Source: Vitis vinifera
Taxonomy: Eukaryota; Streptophyta; Magnoliopsida; Vitales; Vitaceae
Direction: 5' to 3'
Assembly: GCF_030704535.1 (NCBI RefSeq)
Contig: NC_081817.1
Coordinates: 4,473,501-4,537,500 of the forward strand
Length of the DNA: 64,000 nucleotides
A program made the position numbers and the translations under genes. A model generated the notes under the pieces. It was not told the DNA's origin. It searched no databases and was given only the letters and a program-made list of their open reading frames with translations. Positions 11,551 through 25,978 of this stretch are shown here, in pieces. Positions within the stretch are counted from its first letter, which is position 1. The number at the start of each line of letters is the position of its first letter.

Positions 11551-12843
11551 ATGGAAACTCTCTATCCAGCTTCGCATATATCGACTTCGAATTGGTGGTT
11601 GCAGGACAGCAACAGCACCCTATGGACTAAAGAAGAGAATAAGAGGTTTGAGAGAGCTCTTGCTATTTATGATGAGAACTCTCCGGATCGGTGGTTGAAG
11701 GTGGCGGAAATGATCCCAGGGAAGACTGTGTGGGATGTGATACAGCAGTACAAGATACTGGAAGAAGATGTCAACGATATAGAAGCAGGGATGTTTCCAA
11801 TTCGTGGCTACCTTGCCCCTTCTTTTACACTGGAGTTGGTTGAGAATCGTGGCTTGGATGCGTTAAGAAAGAGGACCGCCACTATGGTTCGAGCTTCTGA
11901 TCAGGAGAGGAAGAAAGGGGTTCCATGGACAGAAGATGAGCACAGGTGAAATCCCTTTGAAACCCATTATTTGGTTGCTGAGAAAACTAGGAAAGAAAAT
12001 ATCATAAATAGTACAAAGAAACTCAACTGCAGTCTAGCTAAATAATTGTGCATGAATTAATTGAGCTGTTTGTTTGATTTTTCTTGTTTCCATTTTTCTG
12101 TGAACCACAAACCCAATAGATAGGAAATAAATTGGTTTGATTGTCTGATTTCATTTCTATGGTGCATTGCCTACTGTAATAATTGCTTTAATTAGAGTGG
12201 GAATTTTAGGTAAGGACTTAATTTTGAACCCATTTAATCATAGCTTTGAATGAAGATCTGATGTGGGTTTGCTGATGGATTGATGTATTTATACCCCTTT
12301 GTACTGTGTGGCTTGAACCTTGAATTCCTTTTTCTGATCCTGCTCTTTGTTCTTGACATGGGTGGTTTGATGATAAACACCAGGCGATTTCTGATGGGTC
12401 TTATAAAGCATGGTAAGGGAGACTGGAGAAACATATCCCGGAATTTTGTAGTATCTAAGACGCCTACTCAAGTAGCCAGCCATGCCCAGAAATACTTCGC
12501 TAGGCAGCTTTCAGGAGGGAAAGATAAGAGGAGGCCGAGCATCCACGACATCACAACGGTCAATCTGACCGACACTACTCCCCCAGAGAACAATAAATCT
12601 CCTTCATTGCATCACTCAACTGCACTTCAGTCGCAGCAGAAGTCCACTGGTGCTCCAAAAGTAATACTGGACTGGGATCATTCCAATGATGGAGCCCTCA
12701 TGGTATTCAATTCGACTCATGGCAATTTGTTCATGCCATCGCCATATGAAGTTGCTTCGTTCGGTACCCATCATGGAGCTCATATTGTACCTCGCAATCC
12801 AGTGTTTCAAATCCAATCTGCAAGACATCAAGTTCGTGGATGA
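11551..12843 (+). CDS. DIVARICATA-like R-R-type MYB transcription factor
   Basis: Two exons, 11551-11945 and 12384-12843, join through gtgaaa/caccag with a split Arg codon to give 284 residues. An N-terminal SANT/MYB repeat begins at [13 protein letters not shown] (about residues 25-70, with [12 protein letters not shown]). A second MYB repeat begins [20 protein letters not shown] (about 122-170) and carries the diagnostic SHAQKYF motif (164-170). The tail is Ser/Thr/His-rich and low in complexity. The family binds I-box-like TATCCA/GATAAG DNA and acts in floral asymmetry, sugar and ABA responses; the exact role here is inferred only at family level. The ATG at 11551 is chosen because the frame upstream has no ATG. 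The two-exon structure with the intron inside the start of the second MYB repeat is usual for this class. Confidence 0.93.
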
Positions 12844-15800
12844 GCAAATCGGGTCCAGAAGAGAAGAGCAGGGGAGTTGATGGACAAGGAAGCAGTCTCT
12901 GTAGTTCCTCAGTGGATTGAGGAGAATTCTGATGTTATGGTGCCCTAGATAGGCATGGTTTTTTATGTGATTACATGAATGAGGAGTTGAGCTACTACTT
13001 AAAAGATTTTCTCGACATTATGGAAAGATGGGATGGCATGATGGTGCAAAATTCAGAGTGTCTGAGTTATGAAACTGAAATGAAAGACTCTTGGGTTTGT
13101 CTATATTTTTTTCCTCCATTGCTTAAAAGTCTTTGAAATGGTTTGTATCAGACAGATTTTTACATACCCAAAGTGATGATGTTCTGTTAAGCATGACATG
13201 AAAGCTTGGCAGCATTAAGAAGCCCCTTCGATTATTCTTTATTATAGACAAACATTCCTCATGGAGTTTTGTATCATTTCGTCCAACTACTTGTTCATCA
13301 TCCATTCTGTTGAAATGGAAAACGCTTAAAGCCATTTCTTGAAGTTAATGATTCCACGCTTGAAATTTCACACTCCTGCATCTCCAGATATTTTCAACAG
13401 CCCTTTGGCCTAATAATTGAAACTTTTTTTCTTTGTTATTATTATTAGATTTTAACAGATGGGTTGACAAGTGGTTATGGGTTTTATACAGTTTTGTGAC
13501 TGTGACCTGCACTTGCCTGTAGTAATTGGTGGTATGGCCGAATTGGCTGACTCAATTACCACTCTTTTTTTTAAGTTCCAGTACCTGATAGCTTACTTTT
13601 TGCCCACAGGGCCACAGCCACCCTTAGATTTTGTGTGTCCAACAAGGCAAGTTGACCCAAGCTTGATAACTATTACCTAGTAGAAGCTGAGTCTGCATTC
13701 CACCAAACTGAGCATCTAATGCTTCAATCGGTATTAGAACATTGGAAAGATTCACGTAAGCGTACCATGGTCATGGTGGCCTCTATGTGTTTTTCCAATC
13801 TTCTTTTTACTCCATTTGAGGTCTTTGCTTTTTACTCTTAATACTTGTTTTTTTTCCGGCAATCCTATTGTTAGTGGTGGCAGGACTATTGTATTAAGCA
13901 TGGTATCTTCTTTTACAAGTCCCTCAAAGCATCATGTTTTTGTATGATTCTTTTATATTTTCGTTTGACAATCCAACCCAAATCAGAAAAGGACTCCTAA
14001 ATGTGTCTAGATTTTGTGGACACTGTAAGGTCTTCATGGGAACAGAATCTACCTTTTCCTTTCCCATTTTGCAGAATGTGATCTTGACTTTACTCAACAA
14101 GATTGTAGCTTTCGGTTGTTCATCTCTAAATGGGTGTTGAAATAATTTCTTAACTCTCCCATTATGCTGCATTGGCCGCCAAGAAGATCTGCAATAACAT
14201 AAAGGAGATTGGAATCTCTTAATTTTCGGAAAACAAGAGTATTTTCCCTGGTCTACGACGCTTGGCCTTAATTAAATATTTGATTATACTATTAGAAATG
14301 CCCCATGGCTTTCAATAGACTGCCAAAAAAAAAAAAGGATTCGGTGCTTAATGAAGAATCTAATGCAGGAAAAGAATATTGATTAAAATGCTCAAAGGGA
14401 AAAGGGAAATGGGTTGACATAAGATGATTAGAGAATCACAATGGAACAGTATCATTTTTCATTCAATCACCAAACCCCCTCCCCTGCAACTATTAAACTA
14501 GCTCACTTGACTTTTTTTTTTTTGTGGGAATGGGCTGATCACTACCTCAATGCTATTCCACAAACAATTAATAAATGAAGTTAAAAAAAGAAATGGGTGC
14601 CTCCCAATATGCTGTGTACTGTGTTTGTTTCCTCTTAGTTGCCAATGTGGTTGCTACTACCACCATTGTTGCTACTGCAACTATCAAGAAAAAGCCAAGT
14701 GCCCACCCATGTCGCTTTTGCTTATATCATTTTCTTAGCCACACATGAGCAATAAAAGTTCCCCGAGGACATGAGCAATACAACTACTGTGATTAACTTT
14801 TCTTTCATAAATGACAAAACTACCAACTTTATATCTTTTTTTTATAGCAGAAGCAGCCTTTCTGCAAGTTGCATAAGAAAGCACTATGCCCACTTTATGG
14901 TAATTTCATTGAGCTTTTGAGTAGATTGAGACTGCAAACATGGGCTCAAAATCATATACTTTAGGCCATCTTTTCCTCCAAAAGAAAAAGCCTTCTTTAT
15001 CAATTTTTTTTCTCTTTTGATTATTTGCTCTTAAAAATCGTTCAGATGAACCATGCATGCATCGGACTTGTAGACATAAAAGTCTCCACTACCTAGAAAG
15101 ATATGCTCTTGCCGTGGTGACACTTCTTCAATGACCCACCAGAGATCTAGTGATCATCCCTGAAAGCCTTTTGTCATGAGATAATTATATAATCAAGAAC
15201 AAGTACTCAATGAGAGGATGGTGAAAGTAGGGAATTCAACTCTAGTTGGTTATATAACTTACAAGAGGAGGCGAATCTTTGGTCACTTTGTAATTGGAAG
15301 ACACTTGTGGGTGTGGCTACCTTCAAATGGAATCTCATTGTTTATGTGAGAAAAATAGACTCCAAATGTTAATAAATGTGTTAAAGTGTTGATATTTCAC
15401 TAGGTTTGCACTTTTCTTTTGGGTTTTTGATCTGATTGACTAGTGAGGTGAGGCAAAAAGGCCTTTCTGATGAACTTTTCTCTGTTCTCTTGATTCTTAG
15501 ATTCTATGATCTGTTCTTACTATTTCTTGACCAACAGCATAATCTCTTAGTTATATTTGAAACTTGCATCGTTATTACTAAAAACAACGAAAAATTTACC
15601 AAGGAATGTGTTCAGCAATGGGTTTGGCCAATGTAAGCAGCTTCTTCAACAGCCTCCAAGATGGTTCCTGCAACAAATTATTTACACTCTCATCTCACAG
15701 TCAAACCAATTAAGGGTAGAACAGGAAGTGGAGGACAAAATATAGAAACTTCTGCATCAGACCTTTCAATTTTGTTATAAGACAACTGCATTCCATAGTA

Positions 15801-17990
15801 CAAAAATGATTCCATTGGGAATTCTCTCCAAAGGAGTTATCTGAAATAGAATGCTTTCTTTTAGTCACATATAAAATCCAAAATTAGCACTGTGCCATAC
15901 ATATCTTTTCTTAACGCGTTTGAAGTGACTGGAGAAGTGGGGGGTGGGTGTGTTTTCTGAGGGGGGTCCTTGTTTGATCAAAATCATATCCTATTTCATA
16001 GTCATCTGATCATCACCTTCGAACTTAATTCTTAAGATAGCGACAGCATAGTTCTTTGATGATAATGCATTCTAACAAACCAAACTAAGGAGTATCTGCA
16101 ACCAAACAGAACTTTGGAACTGCACTCTTGGGGCATACTTTCAATAATGTGCCTTCAGGATGGAAAACAAAATGGCCCATAGCCTTTTGAGTCACCTCCA
16201 TTGAAAGTGTACCATACTCTTTGGTGAATTAGAATAATGTAGAGGCATCACTAATCCAAACAAAGAAGGAAAACAAGAGAGATCTTTACTAATTTATTCT
16301 ACATGCCAGTGACTTTATCACCAGAGTCCTCTGCACTGATGATACCTACATTATCACAATGTCTGCCCACCGTGAGAACTCCTGGCATTTTTATCTAGAG
16401 GAAGCAATGATTTCTACCCATCTTTCCCATTCTCTAGAGAAACCTGGGACTACTCAAGTACATCACAATCAAGCTTCCTCTCACCAACAGAAAAATGGAA
16501 ATAGAAGAGACCATTCCCATAGAAATCACAACTCATAGCACAAAGGGAAATTTCCAAGTTAATAATTAGGAAAATGGTATTATTCTATATTCAAATCCAC
16601 GTTTAAAACAGAGCTATTTCCAGTCATGCTAGCAGGCCCCTTGACTGTTAATTACCACCCTCTATCTTTGCAGTGAATTTTATCTTTCTGTTTGCTACAA
16701 TTTTTTGCATTTATAGTGTTGAAGTATGACTTTTAGCACTTGAAGTGTTATTAAATAGTATCTACGCATTATTAGCAGTAGTAAGTAACTCAATAATGGC
16801 TCTTAATATGGCAATCCAATTTAGGAGCAGCCATCATTTTTTCTGGTAATACAGCTGTTTATAAAGTGAGCACTCAGAAGTTTATTATTGAGCAAAAGTT
16901 GTAATGTAATGTGCACTAAGAAAACACAAGTGGAGCTAAGAGGACAGTTGTCTGCCATGTAAGAGATGACTGCTAAAACAGTAGCAAGCTATAGAGACAA
17001 GCATAGAGTGAAGTTTGACCAATCATCACAGTGAAAATACATCATGGTTTCATTTATCATCATTAGGGTTGTCATTCAAAGATCATCATGCTTGCATTTA
17101 CTTTTGAGACTACTGAGTATTTTTTGGTTCTTAAGAAATTGGCCACTATCAGAATTAATAAATAATATTAACAAACTTCAAATGTTATTTATTGTAATTC
17201 TTTGAGCTTACCTTGCATACAATTGCTCCAGCAAGGATCTACCAACAGAAAAGGCTCCTAAAAACACTTGGCAATGGATTTGACTTATAGAATCCATTCC
17301 ATAGCATCATCAATTCTACATGGGAATGTCACCTGCTCCCACTGGGAGATACTACTGAAGTATACAAGTAACTCCCCGTACGTAAAAAAACATGAATCAA
17401 CTGTGATTCATATTAGCCACATTACATACAGCTAGAAAGATCAAATATTCAGGATTTATTTATGTCCAATAGGCTCAATCACCTGTTGCATTGGATAGAT
17501 ACAACTAATAGACTAGAGGGACCACTAATTTTTCACTTATTTGTTTAAACTGTGGTGGTCCTGATTGATGTGAACCACACAGGTAGTGGAGTAGTCTCCA
17601 TGAAAAATTTGGAGTACTAATTGCAACTCCCAATGGGTGCTATAGCATTCCTGCATTTGTTCAAGCAGCAACAACTATATTAATAATCTGCTCTGTAACA
17701 TCCTTAAGATATATATCATAATGCTTTCAGAAATCTTTCCCAGGAATGTTCTCACTACAAACTTGTACATTCCCGCAAAAATTTTGGGTCATGCTATAAT
17801 GTTGCTTCTGTAAGTAAACCAAGCAGACCAAGGAGTTAGACTCATGTGCGTGCACATGTAGTGTTCAAAAATTAGATGAGAAATCCAATACATAGGAGAA
17901 TATCTCCCTCAAATGAGAGGGTGCTCCTTAAGGAGGAATCGGATTTTACTTAATTTAAAGTGCATATATTGATCATGAAAGGAGCAGACA
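12844..17990. other. Long intergenic region, no gene recognised
   Basis: After the MYB 3' untranslated region, both strands lack extended coding frames of any family I recognise. The longest open frames have no domain or splice context. The base composition is moderately AT-rich with short poly-T and poly-A tracts, and no terminal repeats of mobile elements were identified. Confidence 0.5.
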
Positions 17991-18019
17991 TCTGAAAGAA
18001 AAAGACAAGCAGAGCATAG

Positions 18020-19461
18020 GCTTCTTTACAGAGCCACAAGGGTAGCCCTTGGGATGAGCTTCATGCCATCACCCCAGTGACCCAGAAACAACTGAGAACA
18101 AATTAAAAATTAGTGTCCCCACCAAAGCTTTCATAGCATCCACCTAAAGTTTATTTGAACGTGACAAAAAGATATCTTATATAAATGAAATTCTATAGTT
18201 TCTCCTGAAGGGAAATTTCCTTTTGGGGGGAAGTTGTTTTCCAGGAGACAGCAAATTCCCTCATTGCCTTTTTAAGAATTACTTGAAGACTTATAGCAAA
18301 CATTACTATCAGACAGAAACATACATCATCCAACAGTAATGGAACATATATTTTAGTTATTTATTTATCTTGTTTTTCCATCAAAAGAAAGAGAGATGAG
18401 GAAGTTTGCCCAAGGAGAACTGCCATAAGATCATGGTCATGAGTCCAACTTCTAAATAAGATAAGAAGATTCAATTCTTCTACTTTTTTTTTTTTCTTTT
18501 TTTTTTGAAATTTTTTATTAGCAAACGAGGCAAATATGATAATAAAGAAAGCACCAGAAAAAGGTTCCCAAGAGGATTCAATTCTGAGAGAAGGATTTTG
18601 TAAAGATCTTTGTTGAGTAGTAGCTCTGAACAAAATAATCTGTTCTAATGTGTCAAAATATAAAATGGTATTTCCTAGTTTTTTTTTTTTTTTTCTTAAT
18701 TAAAAATTTGTTTAGGACATTGGAATTTTTTATAGCGGCCTTCTTTCTTGCACAGTCCTGCAAATGATATCTACAAAGGAGGATATAGTGTATAAACAGA
18801 AGGAAAGGAATTGTAGGCTTTGAGAAATAAATAATGATAGTCAATTCTAAAATACTAGATAAAATATGTTTGCACCAAGGTTAGTATATATTAGAAGGCA
18901 TAATGTGGTTCAAATCCATCCAGCAGATGGGGCTGGAGGGCTGGAATCCATGGTAAAGTAGTCCTCAGAAAAATCCCTACTAAATTTACCAGCCAACTGA
19001 AGACAGGTAATATTTTAGTCTAAAGCACTTGCTGCTGTAACAGGGCCATAAGTATGAGGTATACCTGTAGCTCTAATCCGAATGCTTCGCTCTGATCCTT
19101 TTGACCAATTCTCCATCCCTAGAGCACATCAAAGAGTACATGATTAAATTAATAACTAAACAAACATAAACCGGACTGGGACAGTCTCCATTGTCCTAAT
19201 CCATGGACTCTTCTATTTGGATTATTCCATTGAGTAGCATCTCTTCCTTTTTCCTAACATTAGAAGATGACAACTTGTAGAGATAAATAAGGTGAACACC
19301 CAAACAACAATAAACACTGAACTGACCATGTACAGCAATCTTTGTGTGGAAAATTGGACACCCAGTTATGACTGGTGCTGCTTTCTCGGAGATCTACCAT
19401 AGTGGTCCACTCCTATGAAAACTGCAGCCGTACTCACTTCCAGGGGTAATATAAACACCTA
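18020..19461 (-). other. Possible unrecognised minus-strand exons or COI1 3' extension
   Basis: Several short minus-strand segments look splice-bounded. One at about 19457-19330 has acceptor tattttag and donor gtcagt. One at about 19118-19065 has acceptor ctctag and donor gtatac. One at about 18091-18020 follows tctcag and can read to a stop through HWGDGMKLIPRATLVAL. I could not join them into one frame without ambiguity and recognise no family. They could be untranslated exons, a degraded gene or chance. Confidence 0.2.
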
Positions 19462-20689
19462 AAATAACAAGCAAATGAAGTTATAAACAAGACTCTAGAA
19501 TAGAGGGTATACAATATACAGGCAGCATGTTAATAAGTGGCCACAGCAGGAGAGAAAGAGCACCAACAATGAACTGGCAATTGCTTTTTTCAACAGTAAT
19601 CATCTGGGCATCTTTCTCCTGCTATGCATGAGAAGTCTCTAATTTTAGACTCCACCGGCTTGTTGGGGTCTCCTTAGATGCACTTACAAGGATTATCCTC
19701 TTCACTTGCATGTGAATAAAATTAAGGTTCTTCATGCTTTAAAAGCAAAGTTCTGATCGAAAATCACCACTAAAAGCATCAACCTATCATTAGGGGCGAG
19801 ACATATCTTATACTTGTAAAGAAGAATAGTTTTAAAGTGGGATGCTTCTTGTCCTCCTCTGCATTGTCAATTGTCCCCAAGCAAATATTCAATGATCCTC
19901 TCATCTTTCATCCACCACAGATATGGCTTCTTTTTTCTTTTTACCATTCTAATCCATGATTTAAACTAGAATCAGGGGTGTCTCCTTTTCTCATTATTGT
20001 AATCCATTATTTTAACTAAAATCCAGATATATGAAATCTTGCCTACATACAAAAGAAAAGGAAGAAAGAAAACCCACATCAACCAATCAGAATTACTGAG
20101 AACCATTGGAACTGAGTTTTGCTGTGACATTAGCTTCTTTTTGTAAGAGCACAACTGAAGCGTCTGTGGAGAAAAAAATGAGACATATTCCAGTATATCT
20201 TCCAATGTTTTAAAGTTCTCTACAATGTATTCTCAGTTGCTGGTATGGTAGCTCCATTCTTGAGTCAGACAAAAGTCTGCTAAAATGTATTTTACACAAT
20301 CATAGCAAGCACAAGATCAAGCAAATAAAAATCACTTCCATTTTTATTCACAAACTTGACACCCCCACATTCTTCTCATTGTCAACAATATTTGCAAAAA
20401 GATTTACTTGCCGTAGAATTAATACAATCCAAAAGTGGGTTGAAAATTGAACTCATTGCCCATGGGAGTTAACACAGAGATGCACCAAGAGTGCAAGTGC
20501 TTGCAGACTACAAAAGAAATCACAAACTTATTACAGGACAGCAGTCTAGAAATAGGATATGGAATGAAATTTGCAGATGAAAACCGTCTTCCAGGGAAAA
20601 AGAGAGAAAGATACACCAACTTATTAACAAGACACCTAACAGGGCAACATGACAGGGAAAAGATAACTTCTGGAAAAGGATATACAGTT

Positions 20690-23600
20690 CTACAACGTAA
20701 GAAAAGATGCAGGGTCCAAGGGAGTAACAGTACTTGGAAAATCTGTTCTTGGTCCAGCAAGTGAGTAGTATGCAAGTATATGTGCTGGATGCTCGATGGA
20801 CACAGGTTCCCTATCCGGAGCATTAATAGTAACTCCTCTTGAAGGAATTAACTCGATATTCCAGAATGGGCGAGCCATGACTAATAGATCACGGCCTGTT
20901 TCAGATGCTCTATACCCTTGCACCCACAAATACCTCAGTGACGTCAGTTGCATTGCTGCAACAGCCAGTGCACGCTCACTGAAGCAACAGCCCCTCATCT
21001 CTAGTTTTTGCAGGCTAGGGCAACCTCTAGAGAACTCCAAAAGCCCTGCATCTGATTCTCCAACATAACCAAGAAGCATCCATCTAACATTTGGGCTGTA
21101 CTGTCCAATATAATTGAGACCCACATCAGTCAAACCACCTGAACGGAGGTACAGAGCGAATCTTCTAAGCTTTTGGCAACCCCTCAGTAGAGCTCGAACT
21201 CCATTGTCCAATGGCAAATCTGTTATCCTTTCTTCCCGTTCGAGCAAGACGAGGCGAAAATCACATAGCTTTTTTGAGTGAGCACCAATACATTCTAGAG
21301 CAGCATTTGTGATATCGGACACATAAATGGCCACATATTCTATCTCCAGGCATCCCCGAGCCAAAGCCATTAATCCTCTCTGTGAAACTACACCTTCTTC
21401 ATCCTCCATTTCCTGCTCATCAGCACCTCTCTCAATCCTAAGCCTCCTTAATTTTTTACAACTCTGAGCAAGAACTTCTAATCCTCTGTCTCCAATCACG
21501 TTCCTGGCCTGTTAATAAGAATATCAAAATTTTAAAAAGCAAATCTCTTAGTTTTGTTCCCAGTGCAAAGATGAGCATTTTATACACAAGCTATGCAGTG
21601 TACTACTGTATGTCTAAATAATCCCTGCATTTTCTAAATTTTTTCTTCAAGTCTAAATTTGCCAAGATGAAACTTTGTTTATTCAAAATAAGCTATCATA
21701 CCCTTGGACTACACTTTGAATGGTATAAAACACCAATTAGGCAAAGGTAGAGTTGAAAGAAATTAAGAGAAATGATATTGTATTCTATCAAGACATTTTA
21801 TGAACAAAGTGAAACCTAATACACACAAATTTAGCCCCTTGAGGTGAAAAGGGGAAAAAGAAAAAGAAAAAGAAAAAAACCACAACATAATAAAAAAGCA
21901 AGAAATGGTATTGAGATTCTACCTCAAGAAATTCCAAGTTGGGGCACTTTTGAATTAACAGACAATGGTCCTCTGTGTCAAGCAAGCAATAGAGTAGATC
22001 CAACTTTTTAAGTAGGGATGCAAAAGGGAATACTATGGGCATTTCATTCTTCCCCATGTAGTTTAGACCCAGACGGCATAATTTTGGGGGGAACGATACC
22101 GCGGAGTATTTATCTGATTGTTCACTAAAAGAACCCCCAGCAAACTCTTCTAGTGCAGTTGCAGCACGGAAGAAACCAACTAGGTCCAAGATTTCAAAAT
22201 CACTAATTTTCATAGAGGTTAAAGATCGACAATTTCTAGCAATGAGTTCTAGGTCTTCAAATTGGACTGTTGCAAGCTCCGTCATGTAAAAATTCAAAGT
22301 TTCAAGAACTGTATTGTTCATTGCCAGCTCATGGAGCCATTCCCCATCTTTATCCACAATTTGGCTCTCTTCCAAAAACAAGGTTCTTAAATTCCTGAGA
22401 AAGAATAAACAGGATTAAAAATACAGATAGTAAGAAGCATAATAAAAAAGAAAGAAAGCATGCTTAGAATAAGTGAACTGAAAAAAAAAAAAAAAAAAAC
22501 AACTGTCCATCACAGAAAAGGAAAAAGAAAAAGTAACACATATTTGTCCGACATTAAGATGTTTGCATGGGGTGATAATGATATTCACAATGAATCCATG
22601 TAGTAAGAAGATATTCAATGTTAAGTTACCAACTAATGTAGCATGGTTTGATCATGTGCTACCCTATATATGGAACTGAGGAACACATTAACAATGACCT
22701 AAATGAACAGAGTCACAGACCAACATACATTAACCTAACCTAGATTGCATGGTGGCTGGGGACAAAATCACATGAGTCAAAATCAGTACATACAACTCGA
22801 TTCAACAAATCTAATTGTAATCAATTAATGTACATGAGTCCTCAATAGCCCCTCCAATCTATCTAGGGATCTTTTCTGTTAAATTTTAGGTTAGCATGTT
22901 TCCTTCACAACAAGAAGGAACATCTTTTTTGTCCTTTCCCTTGCCACAAAATTATAGAAACAAAATATTAGCAGTGTCTCACATACTATTTCATGAATAC
23001 AAGAGAAGATTTTGAAGGGTATAATGTTTTCAGAAGTACTTTGAATTCTGCTTAGATTGTTAGTTTTGCCTCACAATCTTGTCTAGAGCAACAAATTCAT
23101 GACCTGCTGCAGCCTCTAGACAAGATGATCACCCAATAACTAATGACAAAGACAGTGCTGTTAAAAAGTTGTTGCCATGTTTGGCCTATGGTTTGATAAT
23201 AATTTTCCAGCAGCCTAAAACATCTCCCTGCAGTTCCAACTTATAACTAGCCCTTTTGTTATCATGTGATATGATCATGCTAACCATCAAATGCAGCATG
23301 AAATATCCTATGTTCCTATCGTGGTGAGAACAGCCCAATAACTGCCACTGGGGGGTGCATGAGTCTAAAATGATTATGAACTCTTCAATCTCTTCTTTTA
23401 CTGTTCAAACATAAATTACAGCTCTATTTTGCTGAAATTTTAATCTCTTCTACACAGTATCATCTCCCTATGACACTGTTGTATGCTTTTTATAACAGCC
23501 ATGTAAGTTCTTCACTTCTGTATCTTTAAATCAGTCATGTTATAAAAAAATCTAAGAAAAAATACATAAATCTTTACATCATCCAGTAAAGAAAACAGTT

Positions 23601-25322
23601 TTCATGACTAATCTCTACTTAGTGGAGCTTCAAACATATTCCTTATTCTTACAAAGAGGCATCAGTTTTTTCCTGCCAATATTCCACCAATTTCTTCATC
23701 TTGAAAATGCCAGTTAATATCTTAGTCAACTAAAATGATTCACAATCTCCTCATTGCAATCTAAAATCCCTTAAGCTTCATCTTAAATCAATGATTCATT
23801 AGTTCCATATACCATTTTTTTTATAGGTATTCTTTAGCTCCATTTACCTCAATTCTAAAAAGAAACAAGAAACAAAAAATAGAATAATAATCCCCCATAC
23901 ACAGCCAAACCCCAATTAATATGCCGTTTAATCATAAAGCTGTTGAGTTTCTTCCTTATCAGATATGCTATAGTTTCAAATAACTCTATTCTAAAAGGAT
24001 ACAAGAAAAAGAAAAAGAAAACAAAAATGATCACTAATTGCAAATGTTCCAGAGCACTTTCAATCATATACCCCCTATGCAGTTTTCTTTTAGACAAATG
24101 TCATCTTCTGCAGGGTTTTAATACATTATTTGCTATATCCAGAGATTTCAGAAAAATAATGATGGTCATTAGCATCACCCCATAGTTTCTTTACAAAAAC
24201 ATGGATGTGAAATCAGTGTCTGATATTCTTAAGAAATACTTGATACAATCATCTTACAATCTCACAACAACCCATACAACAAAGAAGCACCCAGATAGGA
24301 GTTTATGAAGTTAGTAAAAAGATCTTCAATTGTTAACTAAAACAAAAATTAAAAACAGAGCTTAGACCAATTTCTTGCATGTGAATAAAGGGAGTGGTTC
24401 AATGACAATTCCAAGCATTCCACAGAAAACATCTGCTCCATGGAAAGGGAACATGATTTTATCCATGATGTCTAAAAACATACAACAGGATTAGTGACGT
24501 AGAATTGCAGATATCAAAACATTATCAGGTTGTATTATTCTCCTCACTAAGAGAGTTCAGACCTTAAAGAGGGCATAATTTTCTTTCATATTCAAATTAA
24601 CTACATTCTTCTCTGTGCACTTCTTTAAAATCCATAAAACAGTGTGCCACAATAAGAAAAACCCACAACGAACCAACATATAAAAACCAAAGGCAGACGT
24701 GACAAAAACTGAATTCAATATTTCTAAAGAATCCAACATTTCTAACCTAACATTCAATCAAACAATATAATTTGATCAACAAAGAATAATCGAATCCAAT
24801 ATGAAGCCAAAACTACCTGCAAGACCGACCCACATGTAGAAGCCCATCTGTGGAAAACCCAGAGCACTTATCGAGTTTAAGCACCAGGAGCACACGTCCC
24901 CGAGCTTGAGCAAGAAGTTGTAAATCGGAATCCTTCACAATCATGCGCCGAAAGTGAAGCGACTTCAAACAATCAAAATAATCTGAGATCTCCTTAACCC
25001 ATGGAGTCACATACCCTCCCCAATCCTCCATTATCAGATTAAACATGGCCGCCCTAGGTTTACCCTTCAATTTTAGGGATTCAAGATGCGGAAACCTCCC
25101 CCTTAATCGACCAGGAGTGGTCGTGTAGCACAAAGCAATTGTAATATGTTTCCTCGTCAACGCATCCAGCTCGTACCATCTACGGCACACTAGAGAGACC
25201 GCATCACGGTCCTTCGGGTCGTGAATATATGGCATCACACAATTCAGAACCTCATCAGACATTCCCCGATCCGCCATATCAAGCATTTCACGACTCACCT
25301 TTCTCTCGTTTCCATCCTCCAT
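20690..25322 (-). CDS. COI1: COI1 jasmonate receptor F-box protein
   Basis: Three exons on the minus strand: 25322-24817, 22394-21923 and 21508-20690, giving 598 residues. The introns are 2422 and 414 nt, both GT-AG, at the positions usual for COI1. The protein is the F-box/leucine-rich-repeat subunit of the SCF-COI1 ubiquitin ligase. It binds jasmonoyl-isoleucine with inositol phosphate and JAZ repressors in the nucleus and marks JAZ for degradation. The N-terminal F-box lies in about residues 21-62 (DEVLNCVMPYI, SLVCRRWYELD). LRRs fill the rest. Hormone-pocket segments are present: KGKPRAAMFNL (86-96), IERGADEQ, CDFRLVLL, QYSPNVRWMLLGYVG and RYLWVQGYRAS. The C-terminus keeps EHPAHILAYYSLAGPRTD. 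Similarity to Arabidopsis COI1 runs over the full length with no break. The start at 25322 (MEDGNERK) aligns with known COI1; the upstream in-frame extension lacks an ATG. Confidence 0.98.
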
Positions 25323-25795
25323 ATCCAAAAACAAGAACCTCCCAACAAATCGACGAATTGACACTTTCGGGCTCAACAACAGAACAAATTTAAAATTTTG
25401 ACTACATAAAACTCTTTGTTTCTTGTATCAAAAAGTTAGTTCGGATTCCAAACCGAACTCAAGAGCAGCGATTAATCAAGTCAACAAGTACAAACACCGA
25501 TCCTCTCTAGATCAGCTAAAAACCTTCAATCTCAAAGTGAAAAGAACTCGAAAATGAACTTTGAAAAGGAAAAAAACAACCAGAAAAAACAAAGATTCGA
25601 ATCTGCTAATCGAAAAACAACGTCCAAAACGGATCTGAAACTCAACGCTTCACATCATAGCTCCCAATCAAATTTCAATAAAACCGAAAGTTTTCTCAAA
25701 GTTTTCTCAAAAGCCGCAAGAAGAAAACTATTTTCAATAAACTCTCCGAAATTAACGCGTTTGGAACACGAAACTCAACCGAATCGGATCGGAGG

Positions 25796-25978
25796 TTACC
25801 GAAACCTTTGTCCGACGCTCCCGTGAGCGCCGTCACCGAGAACTACTCTCGGAAGCTGCAACAAGCTCATGGATCGACCAATCACACATCGAGGGAACAT
25901 AGACTCCACGTAGTCGCGAAGCAGAGAGCCTCTGGAGCATCTGAGCCAGGCGTAGAAGAATCGACAGGCGCGGATCAT
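25796..25978 (-). promoter_or_regulatory. Possible 60-codon upstream ORF in the COI1 leader
   Basis: An ATG-initiated frame (MIRACRFFYAWL...) of 60 codons lies 474 nt before the COI1 start. The region 25323-26060 is GC-richer than the flanking DNA, contains no other gene and is the likely 5' leader or core promoter of COI1. If transcribed, this uORF would be unusually long for a leader. It could equally be untranscribed DNA. Confidence 0.3.

Noticed and set aside
13528-13570. tRNA A-box-like TATGGCCGAATTGGCTGA followed by a T-run
   Set aside because: No B-box, anticodon arm or matching acceptor stem follows, so not a tRNA.
18905-18920. tRNA B-box-like GGTTCAAATCC
   Set aside because: There is no A-box at the right distance upstream on this strand and no cloverleaf.
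24813-25379. N-terminal extension of the COI1 frame to 25379
   Set aside because: The extra residues begin without ATG and are absent from COI1 proteins; the start at 25322 fits the family.
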